Part shown: one piece after another, positions 53,345-62,818 of the stretch
Layout of the letters: each line of letters begins with the position of its first letter
Position numbering within the stretch: the first letter of the stretch is position 1
Origin: Candidatus Zixiibacteriota bacterium
GTDB taxonomy: Bacteria > Zixibacteria > MSB-5A5 > GN15 > FEB-12
Assembly: GCA_034003725.1 (NCBI GenBank)
Contig: JAVEYB010000004.1
Coordinates: 236,853-300,852 of the forward strand
Reading direction: 5' to 3'
Length of the DNA: 64,000 nt
Translations under genes and position numbers: made by a program
Notes under the pieces: model-generated
The model's input: the letters and a program-made list of their open reading frames with translations, nothing else
Told to the model about the DNA's origin: nothing
Databases searched by the model: none

Positions 53345-54721
53345 TCAGTCGTCGGCAATGTCCAGCTCCTTCACGAGCCGGCGAAGGTTGGCCGGATCGA
53401 CCTTCAGCGCTCGCGCCGCGGCGTTTTTGTTGTTGCCGCACCGGGCCAGCGCGGACCGCACCAGATTGCGGCGAAACTGCCGGGTCGCCTCCGCCAGCCC
53501 TGGATCATCCCCTTCAACATCATCAACCGGCTCTTTCATCTCCAGCACGCGACGAACATCCTCGGCAAGAATCACCCCGGAATCGACATGCAGCAGAAGA
53601 TCTTTGATTCGCTCATCTACCTGGCGAACGTTGCCGCGCCAGTCGAACGTCGTAAAAACCGTCATCGCCTCCGGATCGATCAGCCGCGGCGGCAAACCCT
53701 TGCCGACCGTCTGCCGTTCCACGAACGCTTCCACCAGCAGCGGGATGTCCTCGCGGCGGTCGCGAAGCGGCGGCACATCGATCTGCACCACCTTCAGGCG
53801 AAAATAGAGATCTTCCCGAAACGTACCGTGCGCGATCATCTCTTCCAGATTGCGATTTGTCGCACAGATAACTCTCGCGCTGGTGCGGTGCCAGTCCGTC
53901 GACCCCAGCATCTGATACTCCCCGGTATCCAGGACCCGAAGTAGTTTTGCCTGCGTCCCGAGGTCCAGATCGCCGATCTCATCGAGGAATATCGTCCCGC
54001 GGTCGGCATACTCGAAATGTCCGATTCGTCGATTCTTCGCATCGGTGAAGGCCCACTTGACGTGCCCGAACAATTCCGACTCAACCAGATCACGCGACTT
54101 GTGCCAGCACTGAAACGGAACGAACGGGCCGGCGCGGCGATCGCTGGCGTTGTGAATCGCACGAGCCACCAGCTCCTTCCCCGTGCCGGATTCTCCCCGT
54201 ATCATCACCTTGTTGTCTGACCGGGCCACCCGGTAGATGAGACGGAATACGTCCTTCATCACCTCCGACCGGCCGATCATCTGGTAGGCGCCCTGCGCGA
54301 TCTCCAGCAGGCGGGCGCTGTCCTGCTCGAGGCGATACATCTCGACCGCGTTGCGCACGTGGCAAATCAAATCGCCGACCGGACCCGCCTTCTCGATGCA
54401 CGCAAACAAACTCTCCACGAAATCGCCGTCGTCTGCGTTGATATCGCCAAGATACGCCGAGTTGAGTATGATCTTCGTGAGCGGAGACAGTTTTCGGATC
54501 TCTCTGGCCGCCGTGAAGCCGTCCATTTTCGGCATCCGCTTGTCCATGACCGTGACCGCGATTTGCTCCGCCGTTCGGACAACCTCAATCGCCTCGCCGC
54601 CCGACGGCACTGCAATCACGTCGTAGTCAAAGGACAGAAGCGTCTGCAGTGTCTTCAGTGCGTCCCGATCGTCGTCGACGACAAGCACCTTGACGTCGCC
54701 TGTGTGGTTGGATTCCCCCAC
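53345..54721 (-). CDS. NtrC-type response regulator with degenerate GAFTGA (HupR/HoxA-like)
   Basis: A 458-residue regulator: receiver (D16-D18, phospho-acceptor D60 in VTVMDKRMPKMDGF), AAA+ domain with intact Walker A GESGTGKE (about 174-181) and Walker B IFLDEIGDL, and a C-terminal Fis-type HTH (NNKNAAARALKVDPANLRRLV). The sigma-54 contact loop reads WAFTDA (223-228) instead of GAFTGA. The hydrogenase regulators HoxA and HupR belong to this family, and HupR works with sigma-70 polymerase. The gene diverges from hypABFCDE, which supports a role in hydrogenase control. GTG 54721 follows GAGGG; the longer frame to 54892 has no support. Confidence 0.87.
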   Translation of the reverse strand: MGESNHTGDVKVLVVDDDRDALKTLQTLLSFDYDVIAVPSGGEAIEVVRTAEQIAVTVMDKRMPKMDGFTAAREIRKLSPLTKIILNSAYLGDINADDGDFVESLFACIEKAGPVGDLICHVRNAVEMYRLEQDSARLLEIAQGAYQMIGRSEVMKDVFRLIYRVARSDNKVMIRGESGTGKELVARAIHNASDRRAGPFVPFQCWHKSRDLVESELFGHVKWAFTDAKNRRIGHFEYADRGTIFLDEIGDLDLGTQAKLLRVLDTGEYQMLGSTDWHRTSARVICATNRNLEEMIAHGTFREDLYFRLKVVQIDVPPLRDRREDIPLLVEAFVERQTVGKGLPPRLIDPEAMTVFTTFDWRGNVRQVDERIKDLLLHVDSGVILAEDVRRVLEMKEPVDDVEGDDPGLAEATRQFRRNLVRSALARCGNNKNAAARALKVDPANLRRLVKELDIADD

Positions 54722-55088
54722 TGATGTGCCCTCAGATAAGTTTGATGATCTTTCGCAACAGTTCAAAGACTCGCGTGAGCTTGCCCGCCCGGCGACCGTC
54801 AACACGTCTCGTCTCGGATGCTTTTTCTCTGCCCCTTGTTGTAGCCCGACATGACGAGCGGCCGACGCACGCTCCGGCAAGAACGCGGACAATCACCGCT
54901 CCTTTACCCGGTGAAAACGAACATAACTCTTGGATCCACAAGCGTCAAGTCCGATAGGCCGCATCAGCATCCGGCCCGTGACGCCTCCGACAGCAAATCC
55001 GTGCCGTTTGCATTCTCCTTGCCGTTTTCCGAAAAACTCGTATATTTCCATCCAGATTGCGGAAAGCCGCAGTCTCGGAGGTGCCGCC
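54722..55088. other. Divergent intergenic region between the HupR-like gene and hypA
   Basis: About 367 bases holding the start signals of both directions. A candidate plus-strand promoter for hyp lies at 55019-55046. No clear promoter was found for the regulator gene, and no sigma-54 consensus or CRP-type palindrome is visible. Short frames here lack support. Confidence 0.5.
55019..55046 (+). promoter_or_regulatory. Candidate sigma-70 promoter of the hyp operon
   Basis: TTGCCG (55019-55024), 16 bases and TATATT (55041-55046). Predicted start near 55053, about 36 bases before the hypA start codon. Confidence 0.45.
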
Positions 55089-55466
55089 TTGCACGAGTTA
55101 TCGATCGCGAAGTCGATTGTCGACTCGGTCCTCGCCTCAGTTGCCGAGCGACCGTCCGCCGCTATTGCCTCCGTCCATCTTCGTATCGGTGAGCTGACCG
55201 ATATCGCCGCCGATGCACTCGAATTCGGATTCTCCGTCCTCTCCCGTGGAACGCGACTCGAACACACGACCCTTCGCATAGAATCCGTCCCGATCGTCAC
55301 CCGATGCAACGCCTGCCGGCAGACATTCACCGTTGAGGACTATCTCTTCGTCTGCCCGGCATGCAACAGCGGCGACCTTCACATGCTGCACGGCGATGAA
55401 CTGGAAATCGACCACGTGATTCTCAACGAACCCGACCACCCCGACACGAATCATCCTCGAAAATGA
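55089..55466 (+). CDS. hypA: Hydrogenase nickel-insertion protein HypA (TTG start)
   Basis: A 125-residue nickel/zinc metallochaperone. The canonical HypA N-terminus MHELSIA, whose histidine 2 binds nickel, begins exactly at TTG 55089, seven bases after GGAGG, so TTG is the start. The zinc site is CNAC...CPAC. The open frame continues upstream to 54930 but that part is not HypA. First of six hyp genes, nine bases before hypB. Confidence 0.92.
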   Translation: MHELSIAKSIVDSVLASVAERPSAAIASVHLRIGELTDIAADALEFGFSVLSRGTRLEHTTLRIESVPIVTRCNACRQTFTVEDYLFVCPACNSGDLHMLHGDELEIDHVILNEPDHPDTNHPRK

Positions 55467-55475
55467 GACGGTACC

Positions 55476-56171
55476 ATGGAAGAAAGACTGAACATACAGC
55501 AGAAGGTTCTCTCCGAAAACGACCGGTTGGCCGCGGAGGTGCGCAGCCGCCTGCACGAACTCAGGGTCCTGACGCTTAACCTCGTCAGTTCACCGGGCTC
55601 CGGCAAAACGAGCCTGCTCGAACGAACGATGCGGGACATCGGGAACACCGTGCGGATTGCGGTCGTCGCCGGCGACGTCCAGACTGAAAACGATGCAAGG
55701 AGGATCACCCGGGCGGGCGGCACCGTCGTCCGGCCCATCATCACCAACGGCAAGTGTCACCTCGACGCACGCATGGTCCTCGACGTCGTTGCCAACATCG
55801 ACCTGCACGAGGCCGACCTGCTCTTTATCGAAAACGTCGGAAATCTCGTTTGCCCGTCAAGCTACGATCTGGGCGAAGACATGAAGGTCGTGCTGATCAG
55901 CACCACCGAAGGCGACGACAAGCCGCTGAAATACCCGGGCATGTTTCGGCGTTCCTCGGCGATGGTCATCAACAAGACCGACTTGCTCGGTCTGTCGGAC
56001 TTCGACCTTCAGGCCGTCACCAGAAACGCGCTGTCAATCAACGGCCGCCTGCATATCATGTCGCTGTCGTGCCGAACCGGCGACGGCCTCGATAACTGGT
56101 ATGCCTGGCTGCGCGATCGTGTGGACGCAAAAAAACGCGGGGAGCCCGTGATTGATGAGCACGCCGGCTGA
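55476..56171 (+). CDS. hypB: Hydrogenase nickel-insertion GTPase HypB
   Basis: A 231-residue SIMIBI-class GTPase that delivers nickel with HypA. Visible are the P loop NLVSSPGSGKTSLLERTM, AVVAGDVQTENDARRI, FIENVGNLVCP with the metal-site cysteine, and the guanine motif INKTD. The N-terminal CCGCxxC nickel motif and the histidine-rich stretch of some HypB proteins are absent. The 3' end overlaps hypF by 17 bases. Confidence 0.94.
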   Translation: MEERLNIQQKVLSENDRLAAEVRSRLHELRVLTLNLVSSPGSGKTSLLERTMRDIGNTVRIAVVAGDVQTENDARRITRAGGTVVRPIITNGKCHLDARMVLDVVANIDLHEADLLFIENVGNLVCPSSYDLGEDMKVVLISTTEGDDKPLKYPGMFRRSSAMVINKTDLLGLSDFDLQAVTRNALSINGRLHIMSLSCRTGDGLDNWYAWLRDRVDAKKRGEPVIDEHAG

Positions 56172-58500
56172 CACGAGCATGACCGCTCTCGGACAAAAAT
56201 CGACCCGCATCCGCCGTCGCATCCGGATCGGCGGCACCGTTCAGGGCGTCGGCTTCCGGCCATTCGTCTACCGACTGGCGCAGGAGTCCGGCCTCACCGG
56301 ACTGGTGCGAAACGATGAGTCGGGAGTCTACATCGAAGTCGAAGGTGCGCGGGAAGCGGTCACCTCGTTTGAGTCGCACTTGACCGCATCGCCTCCCCCG
56401 CTGGCGTCGATCGACAGCGTAGTCACGGAATCGATCCCGATCGCCAATGACCTTCACTTCTCCATTGAGCACACTCGACGGGATCACGATGCTGTCACAC
56501 AGATCTCGCCCGACATAGCCGTCTGCGACGACTGTCTTCGCGAGATGAACGACTCCAGCGACCGACGCTTCCGGTATCCGTTCATCAACTGCACCAACTG
56601 CGGTCCCCGATATACGATAATCGATAAGATCCCGTACGACCGCCCGTACACGTCGATGAAGATCTTTCCCATGTGCGCTGCGTGCGAAAAGGAATATCAC
56701 GACCCGTCCGACCGCCGCTTCCACGCACAGCCGGTCTCCTGCCCGGAGTGCGGTCCACGGCTGTGGCTCCGCGATGGTCAGGGAGAGCGCATCTCCGATA
56801 ATCCGATTGGTGACACGATCGATTGTATAGTGAACGGCGCCGTTGTCGCTATTCGAGGGTTGGGCGGTTTTCACCTTGCCGTTGACGCATGTAACGACGA
56901 TGCCGTGCGCCGCCTCCGCGCGCGAAAAGCCCGCGAAGACAAACCGCTGGCGCTTCTCATGCCCGATCTTGAGACCGCTCGGCGGTTCTGCGCAATCTCG
57001 GACATCGAAGCCGGGACGCTCACCAATCCCCGCCGTCCCATCGTCCTGCTCAGAAAGCGACTCGATGGGGCGCAGGTTGCGCCGTCCGTCGCCCCCGACA
57101 ACAACTATCTTGGCGTCATGCTGCCCTATACGCCTCTGCATCATCTGCTCTTCGACGGCCGCGTGCACGCGCTCGTGATGACCAGCGCGAACATTTCCGA
57201 TGAACCGATCGCGATCGGCAACGCCGAAGCGCTCGCCCGGCTCGCCGGCATCGCCGACCTCTTTCTCATGCATGACCGAGAGATACTGCAACGCTGCGAT
57301 GACTCTATCGTCCGTGTGACACGCGGCACACCCGCCCTCATCCGTCGCTCCCGAGGTTACGTCCCCTCGCCGGTTCCTATGCCGATTTCCATAGAGCCCC
57401 CTGTACTCGCGTGCGGCGCCGATCTCAAAAACACGATCGCCCTCGCCCGCGAGCGCGGCGCCGTGTTGAGCCAGCACATCGGCGACCTTGACAATCCGGC
57501 CGCGCTGGATTTCTTCCGGGAAACGATCGCCCACCTTCAGGCGCTGCTGCAGTTCACTCCCGGCATGATCGCCTGTGACCTTCACCCGGACTATCAGTCC
57601 TCGCGCTGGGCGCGTGCGCAAAATCGCATTCCCGTAATCGAGGTCCAGCATCACCATGCCCATCTCGCGTCGGTCATGGCGGAAAACGGCGTCGCCGACC
57701 CGACTATCGGCATCATCCTCGATGGAACCGGCTATGGACTCGATGGCACTACCTGGGGCGGAGAAGTCCTCGTCGGAGACTTCCACTCGTTCGACCGCCA
57801 TGCCTGGCTGACTCCTGTACCCATGCCGGGTGGCGATACCGCAGCCCGCCAACCCTGGCGCATGGCCGTCAGCTATCTCGCACACAGCGGGTTCTCCCTC
57901 GAGGATATCACCGCGCTCTCGCCGGCCTGGTCGATTGAGCCGGAAACCGTCGCGCACGTGGTTGCGATGATCGAACGAAGCGTCAATACCCCGCTCAGTT
58001 CCGGATGCGGACGGCTGTTTGACGCCGTGGCCGCCATTCTCGGGATCTGCATGCAGAACACGTTCGAAGCTCGGGCGCCCATTGCCCTCGAGATGGCAGC
58101 CGGCACGGACCCACTCCTGCAATCTGAATTCGCTTCTTGCAGTACCTCCCGTAACGAAGGTCGCGGTCCTGTCTCCTGCATAGACCTCATTCACGATGTC
58201 GTCGACGGCGTTCGGCGCCGTGAATCGACCCGCCGGCTCGCCCGCCGATTCCATGTCGGGCTCGCCGAAAAAGTAATCGCCTGCGCCATCAGCGCCGCCC
58301 ATACCACCGGTATCAACCGCGTCGCTCTCAGCGGTGGCGTCTTTCAGAACCGCCTTCTGCAGGAATACGTCGCGGGACGTCTGATCGACCGGAACCTTGA
58401 GGTCCTCACACACCGGCTTGTTCCTGCAAACGATGGCGGCATAGCCCTCGGGCAGGTGGCGGTCGCGAACGCTCGATACACATCTGCGGAGGTGACTTAA
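56155..58500 (+). CDS. hypF: Carbamoyltransferase HypF
   Basis: A 781-residue enzyme that makes the thiocyanate precursor of the cyanide ligands from carbamoyl phosphate. Domains in order: acylphosphatase-like (GGTVQGVGFRPFVYRLA), two zinc fingers (CDDCLREM...CTNCGPRYT and CAACEKEYH...CPECGPR), YrdC-like (VAIRGLGGFHLAVDA), and the Kae1-like C-terminal carbamoyltransferase (VQHHHAHLASVMAENG, GTGYGLDGTTWGGE, ALSGGVFQNRLL). ATG 56155 has GGGGAG upstream. Full length for the family. Three bases before hypC. Confidence 0.95.
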   Translation: MSTPADTSMTALGQKSTRIRRRIRIGGTVQGVGFRPFVYRLAQESGLTGLVRNDESGVYIEVEGAREAVTSFESHLTASPPPLASIDSVVTESIPIANDLHFSIEHTRRDHDAVTQISPDIAVCDDCLREMNDSSDRRFRYPFINCTNCGPRYTIIDKIPYDRPYTSMKIFPMCAACEKEYHDPSDRRFHAQPVSCPECGPRLWLRDGQGERISDNPIGDTIDCIVNGAVVAIRGLGGFHLAVDACNDDAVRRLRARKAREDKPLALLMPDLETARRFCAISDIEAGTLTNPRRPIVLLRKRLDGAQVAPSVAPDNNYLGVMLPYTPLHHLLFDGRVHALVMTSANISDEPIAIGNAEALARLAGIADLFLMHDREILQRCDDSIVRVTRGTPALIRRSRGYVPSPVPMPISIEPPVLACGADLKNTIALARERGAVLSQHIGDLDNPAALDFFRETIAHLQALLQFTPGMIACDLHPDYQSSRWARAQNRIPVIEVQHHHAHLASVMAENGVADPTIGIILDGTGYGLDGTTWGGEVLVGDFHSFDRHAWLTPVPMPGGDTAARQPWRMAVSYLAHSGFSLEDITALSPAWSIEPETVAHVVAMIERSVNTPLSSGCGRLFDAVAAILGICMQNTFEARAPIALEMAAGTDPLLQSEFASCSTSRNEGRGPVSCIDLIHDVVDGVRRRESTRRLARRFHVGLAEKVIACAISAAHTTGINRVALSGGVFQNRLLQEYVAGRLIDRNLEVLTHRLVPANDGGIALGQVAVANARYTSAEVT

Positions 58501-58503
58501 CGT

Positions 58504-58791
58504 ATGTGCTTGGCCATTCCCGGAAAAATAGTCTCGACCTCATCATCGCACGGACTTCTCATGGGAGTTGTGGACTACGACGGAACGACGCAAACTGTCT
58601 GCCTTGAGTACGTACCCGATGCGGTACCCGGTCAGTACGTTCTTGTCCACGCCGGCTTCGCCATTAATGTCCTCGACGAATCCGAAGCTCGCAAGACCCT
58701 CGATCTTTGTCGTGAAATCGCCGCGCACAATGTCGCGCGTGGGTTGGATCCCCTCGGCCGGCCCCCGGAAGAGAAGGATCGCCCCTCATGA
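58504..58791 (+). CDS. hypC: Hydrogenase assembly chaperone HypC
   Basis: A 95-residue chaperone with the invariant N-terminus MCLAIPGKI, whose cysteine 2 binds the Fe(CN)2CO unit, and the VLVHAGFAINVLDESEA stretch. It works with HypD. Four-base overlap with hypD (ATGA). Confidence 0.94.
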   Translation: MCLAIPGKIVSTSSSHGLLMGVVDYDGTTQTVCLEYVPDAVPGQYVLVHAGFAINVLDESEARKTLDLCREIAAHNVARGLDPLGRPPEEKDRPS

Positions 58792-59903
58792 AGTACCTCG
58801 ATGAGTTTCGCGATCCCGCGCTCGCGGCGGCCCTTCTGGACCGCATCCGCGCCACCGTCACCCGTCCATCGGTCATTATGGAAGTCTGCGGCGGTCAGAC
58901 CCATGCTATCGTGCGCAACGGTATCGACCAGCTTCTGCCCGACAAGATCACCCTCGTCCACGGCCCGGGCTGTCCGGTATGCGTCACCCCGATGTCGACG
59001 ATCGATGCCGCCATGCACGTCGCCCAACTGCCGAATGTCATCTTCACGTCCTATGGCGACATGCTTCGCGTGCCCGGTTCAACAACCGACTTGCTCTCGC
59101 TCAGGGCCGAGGGGGCCGACGTCCGGATTGTGTCCTCGCCGCTCGATGCCATCTCCCTCGCGCGCTCCTGCCCCAATCGCCACGTCGTCTTCTTTGCCGT
59201 CGGATTCGAAACGACCGCACCGGCGACTGCGATGGCCGTCCTGCAGGCCCGCACACACCGCCTCACCAACTTCTCCGCACTTGTCGCGCACGTCCTGATA
59301 CCGCCGGCCATGTCCGCCCTGCTGCAGCTCCCCGGTAACCGGGTCCAGGCCTATCTGGCCGCCGGACATGTCTGCACGGTTACCGGCATAGAACCGTATG
59401 ATCGGCTCTGTCGCGAGTTCCGCGTTCCCGTCGTCATTTCCGGGTTCGAACCGGTCGACCTGCTCGCCGGAATCCTGTCCGCAGTCGAACAACTTGAAAC
59501 AGGCGAATCCCGCGTCACCAATGTGTACGCACGCGCTGTCGGCGCCGCCGGCAACACGCACGCACAGGATGCCGTGACCCGCGTGTTTGAAGTTGCCGAC
59601 CGAGAGTGGCGCGGACTGGGCTCGATCCCGGCCAGCGGTCTTCGCCTCCGGTCCGAATTCGCCGCCTTTGATACTGCGCTGCGATATGATCTTTCACCCG
59701 AAGAAACAGCCGACCCGTCCCCGTGCATCAGCGGAGATATTTTGCGCGGAGTAAAAAGACCGTTCGAGTGCCCCGCCTTCGGAACTCGATGCACGCCGGA
59801 ATCGCCCCTCGGCGCCACGATGGTGTCTTCGGAAGGCGCCTGCGCGGCGTACTACCTGTATCACGGCCGTGGCCGCCACTCCGCCCGGGAGCGTATTACA
59901 TGA
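58788..59903 (+). CDS. hypD: Hydrogenase Fe-ligand assembly protein HypD
   Basis: A 371-residue iron-sulfur protein on which the Fe(CN)2CO group is assembled. Conserved motifs are MEVCGGQTHAI, HGPGCPVCVTP, FFAVGFETTAPATA and the C-terminal cluster cysteines in CPAFGTRCTPESPLGATMVSSEG. It overlaps hypE by four bases (ATGA). Confidence 0.95.
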   Translation: MKYLDEFRDPALAAALLDRIRATVTRPSVIMEVCGGQTHAIVRNGIDQLLPDKITLVHGPGCPVCVTPMSTIDAAMHVAQLPNVIFTSYGDMLRVPGSTTDLLSLRAEGADVRIVSSPLDAISLARSCPNRHVVFFAVGFETTAPATAMAVLQARTHRLTNFSALVAHVLIPPAMSALLQLPGNRVQAYLAAGHVCTVTGIEPYDRLCREFRVPVVISGFEPVDLLAGILSAVEQLETGESRVTNVYARAVGAAGNTHAQDAVTRVFEVADREWRGLGSIPASGLRLRSEFAAFDTALRYDLSPEETADPSPCISGDILRGVKRPFECPAFGTRCTPESPLGATMVSSEGACAAYYLYHGRGRHSARERIT

Positions 59904-60964
59904 ACGACAGGACACAAGGGAGCCCCGGTTCGCCCACCGGACCTTCAGACTCCCGCCCGACAATCCAGCTCGGTCATGGCAGCGGCGGACGCATGACTGC
60001 CGACCTCATCCGCACCGTCATCCTGGCCCGCTTCGCCAACCCGACCCTGGCTGCCCTTGATGACAGCGCGGAATTGAATATCGATGGCGCCCGGCTCGCC
60101 TTTACGACCGACTCCTTCGTTGTCGATCCGATCTTCTTCCCCGGCGGCGATATCGGCGATCTCGCCGTCAACGGTACGGTCAACGACCTCGCGGTGTGCG
60201 GCGCCCTCCCCGGTTTCCTCAGCGCCGCCTTGATTATCGAAGAAGGATTCCCCGTGTCTGACCTCGAAAGAATCGTTTCATCGATGCAACGCGCCGCGCG
60301 GACCGCCGACATACAGATCGTCACCGGCGACACCAAAGTCGTCAACCGGGGCAAAGCCGACAAGATATTCGTCAATACCTCCGGCATCGGTGTGATCGGC
60401 CGCAATGTCGATCTCGGGCCGGGCCGAGTCAGAGAGGGTGATGTCGTACTCGTCAGTGGACCGATCGGCAACCATGGTATCGCGGTCCTGTCTCAACGCG
60501 AAGGCTTCGCGTTTGGAACCGCCGTCACGAGCGACACCGCGCCTCTCACGCCGCTGACTCAGTCGCTCATCAACTCCTGCGGACACAACCTCCGCTTCAT
60601 GCGCGACCCCACCCGCGGCGGCGTCGCCGCCGTCCTCAACGAATGTGCGGCCGGTGCGGCCGTTCAGATCGAAATCGATGAGTCCGCAATACCGATAGAC
60701 CCCCCGGTCGCCGCCGCCTGCGAGTTGCTCGGTATCGACCCCCTGCACGTCGCCAACGAGGGAAAGCTGATTGCGATCGTGGACGCGTCGGCCGCCGACA
60801 TGGCGCTCGAGGCCCTTCGGTCGCACCATATCGGTTCACGCGCTTGTCTGGTCGGGAAAGTGACTGCGGCCGGCGCCGGCGGTCGAGTGACGATGAAAAC
60901 TCGCCTCGGCGCGCGCCGGATTATCGATGTGCCGCTCGGCGAACAACTCCCCCGCATCTGCTGA
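59900..60964 (+). CDS. hypE: Hydrogenase maturation dehydratase HypE
   Basis: A 354-residue AIR-synthase-like enzyme that dehydrates the carbamoyl group to cyanide on its C-terminal cysteine. Seen are GHGSGGRMTADLI, FTTDSFVVDPIFFPGG, VTGDTKVV, RDPTRGGVAAVLNE, and the terminal LPRIC ending with the acceptor cysteine. The start at 59900 overlaps the hypD stop; the longer frame from 59723 is out of frame with hypD and not used. Last hyp gene; it converges with the next gene 14 bases away. Confidence 0.95.
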   Translation: MNDRTQGSPGSPTGPSDSRPTIQLGHGSGGRMTADLIRTVILARFANPTLAALDDSAELNIDGARLAFTTDSFVVDPIFFPGGDIGDLAVNGTVNDLAVCGALPGFLSAALIIEEGFPVSDLERIVSSMQRAARTADIQIVTGDTKVVNRGKADKIFVNTSGIGVIGRNVDLGPGRVREGDVVLVSGPIGNHGIAVLSQREGFAFGTAVTSDTAPLTPLTQSLINSCGHNLRFMRDPTRGGVAAVLNECAAGAAVQIEIDESAIPIDPPVAAACELLGIDPLHVANEGKLIAIVDASAADMALEALRSHHIGSRACLVGKVTAAGAGGRVTMKTRLGARRIIDVPLGEQLPRIC

Positions 60965-60978
60965 ACTGAGCTGAATCC

Positions 60979-62733
60979 TCAATCCGGAGACCGCGAGGCC
61001 AAACGGCCCACTGCCTCCCGGAATCGTCCGTGACGGTTGCAACGCTGCACGAACCGCCGTTCGCACGCCCCACCCTTCGCGCGCACTATCCCCGCAAGGT
61101 CGGATCGCTCCGTCGCCGACCATCGATGAAGATCCGGAATCATCGCCACGAGCGGCGCCATCCGCTCCAGCGCCGTAATCTCGTCGCTGCTCCAGCGCGA
61201 CAGACTCCGTATCCCGAGGGCGCGCCTCACCCGCTCGACCGTGTCGGCCAGCCCACGCTGCCGGTCGCCGTCGTACCGCCCGGCAAAGTACTTCGTTACG
61301 GCGTAGCCGAGGTTGATGATTGACACTTCTTTCCACTCGGCCGCTGATATGCCGTCGACCGAAAGGACGACATCGCTCTTCGACAACCGCCGCATCGTGC
61401 CGATCGGTGTGCGGTACGCCTTGTCGGCACGTTGTCGAGCCACCTCGCGTTCGGCCAGCGCCCGAACACCTGCGTCAAGCGCACGGAATCCGAGCTTGTA
61501 GTAAAACCAGAAAGCCCCCGAATACAACGCCTCGTCCTCGCCGTACCCCATCTGCGTGTTCCGTACGAGAAAGACGCGCGACCCGAAATGATGATAAAAC
61601 AGCCGGAAAAACTGCTCGATGGTGAAGGCCGACTCCCCCGCGCGAAACGCGGGAAAAACGTTTATCGCGATCTCGACCCGATCGAACAGCACCGCCGCGA
61701 CTCCGTACCCTATCGGCAGATTGTTGCGTACAAGCATCGCCCCAAAATTCGCCTCGATCGGCAGCCGGTCTTCCGCTCTCATCCCGAATATGAATATCGT
61801 CAACCCCCGTCCGGCCCGGTATCGGTACACCTCGCCCGGGTTCGCCAGCGTCAGCGGGAACAGCTCCCGGTTGCGCACCGCGAGCACCTCGTTGATCACG
61901 CGCACCAAACCCTCCCCCCGCTTCGGCGACTGAAGCTCCAGCGCCGCTGCCGGCGCCCGAAGCGTGCCCGGCAAGTCCTCCGACCGCCGCGCAAACGGAC
62001 CCGTCTGATAAAACACCCGTCCGCAGGGGACCCGCTGAAGCGTCCGCGATGCGCGCGACCGCTCGAGTCTCCACACGGTCTCGAGCTCCAGACGGTCGAA
62101 AAAATGCCTTTTCACGAGGTGCCCGATCGGAGCCCGGTCTATCAAATCGACAATCGTCTTGAGATACCCGCCGGCTTTCGATCTCCGCGCCATCTCCAGC
62201 CACTCCGAGGTAGAGCGCTCCTCGTCGTAATCGAGTGCGTCGCTCTCCTGCCACGATACCAATGCGCCGAGAAACTCCGGAAGCGTCTGTTCGATCGCCT
62301 TCTCCGCCGCATCGCGGTCGATATCGATTCGGACCGCATGATCGCGCAGCAGGCGCTGCGTCAATTCGTAACTGTAGGGGTGAGTTGTCGTCGTGTAGAC
62401 TAAACCCGAATTCTCCAGCTTCCGCGCGTGGCGGTCGCGAGTCGTCGTGCGGTAATGCGCCAGTCGGGCGCTCATGCCGCGAAGTTCCGCCTCGGCAAGC
62501 GCAAGCACACCTTTGTTGTCCGGGTAGGCTACGAGAAAACAAAGCAGGTCGTGGTAGGCAATGAGATCGGCGGGTCGAACTATGGCCGTCCGTACGAGCG
62601 ATTCGACAATCGCCTTCTTGCGCCTGGCCGAATTCGCGTCAAACTGCCGGACCAGCGACGACAGTTCGCCGAGTAGCGCGCGAACGTCGCCTCTGCTGCT
62701 GCGAGTCGATTGCCGAATAGTCCGGCCAGCCAC
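60979..62733 (-). CDS. Uncharacterised 584-residue protein with a GNAT-like stretch
   Basis: I do not recognise a named family. The N-terminal 250 residues are helical and charged (SSLVRQFDANSARRKKAIVE). Residues of about 290-400 read like a repeated alpha/beta core: LTLANPGEVYRYRAGRG, FGAMLVRNNLPIGYGVAAVL, EIAINVFPAFRAGESAF, which resembles GNAT acyltransferase strands and the loop before them. Then FRLFYHHFGSRVFLVRNTQM and an arginine-rich C-terminal half. The start is GTG 62733 with AAAGGA upstream. No signal peptide or membrane helix. Downstream it converges with hypE; upstream 85 bases separate it from a small duplicated protein gene on the same strand. Confidence 0.7.
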   Translation of the reverse strand: MAGRTIRQSTRSSRGDVRALLGELSSLVRQFDANSARRKKAIVESLVRTAIVRPADLIAYHDLLCFLVAYPDNKGVLALAEAELRGMSARLAHYRTTTRDRHARKLENSGLVYTTTTHPYSYELTQRLLRDHAVRIDIDRDAAEKAIEQTLPEFLGALVSWQESDALDYDEERSTSEWLEMARRSKAGGYLKTIVDLIDRAPIGHLVKRHFFDRLELETVWRLERSRASRTLQRVPCGRVFYQTGPFARRSEDLPGTLRAPAAALELQSPKRGEGLVRVINEVLAVRNRELFPLTLANPGEVYRYRAGRGLTIFIFGMRAEDRLPIEANFGAMLVRNNLPIGYGVAAVLFDRVEIAINVFPAFRAGESAFTIEQFFRLFYHHFGSRVFLVRNTQMGYGEDEALYSGAFWFYYKLGFRALDAGVRALAEREVARQRADKAYRTPIGTMRRLSKSDVVLSVDGISAAEWKEVSIINLGYAVTKYFAGRYDGDRQRGLADTVERVRRALGIRSLSRWSSDEITALERMAPLVAMIPDLHRWSATERSDLAGIVRAKGGACERRFVQRCNRHGRFREAVGRLASRSPD

Positions 62734-62818
62734 CGTTTTCCTTTATCGATTGGTTCCGGTTATGACGCGTCCTTCAGAACCCCGCCCGGTGCGAATGGAC
62801 CCGTCGATTGCGCCGCCG

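Noticed and set aside
56056..58413. A 785-codon open frame antisense to hypF
   Set aside because: It lies wholly opposite a full-length, motif-complete hypF. Long antisense frames are common in GC-rich genes, and it has no family resemblance or start signals.
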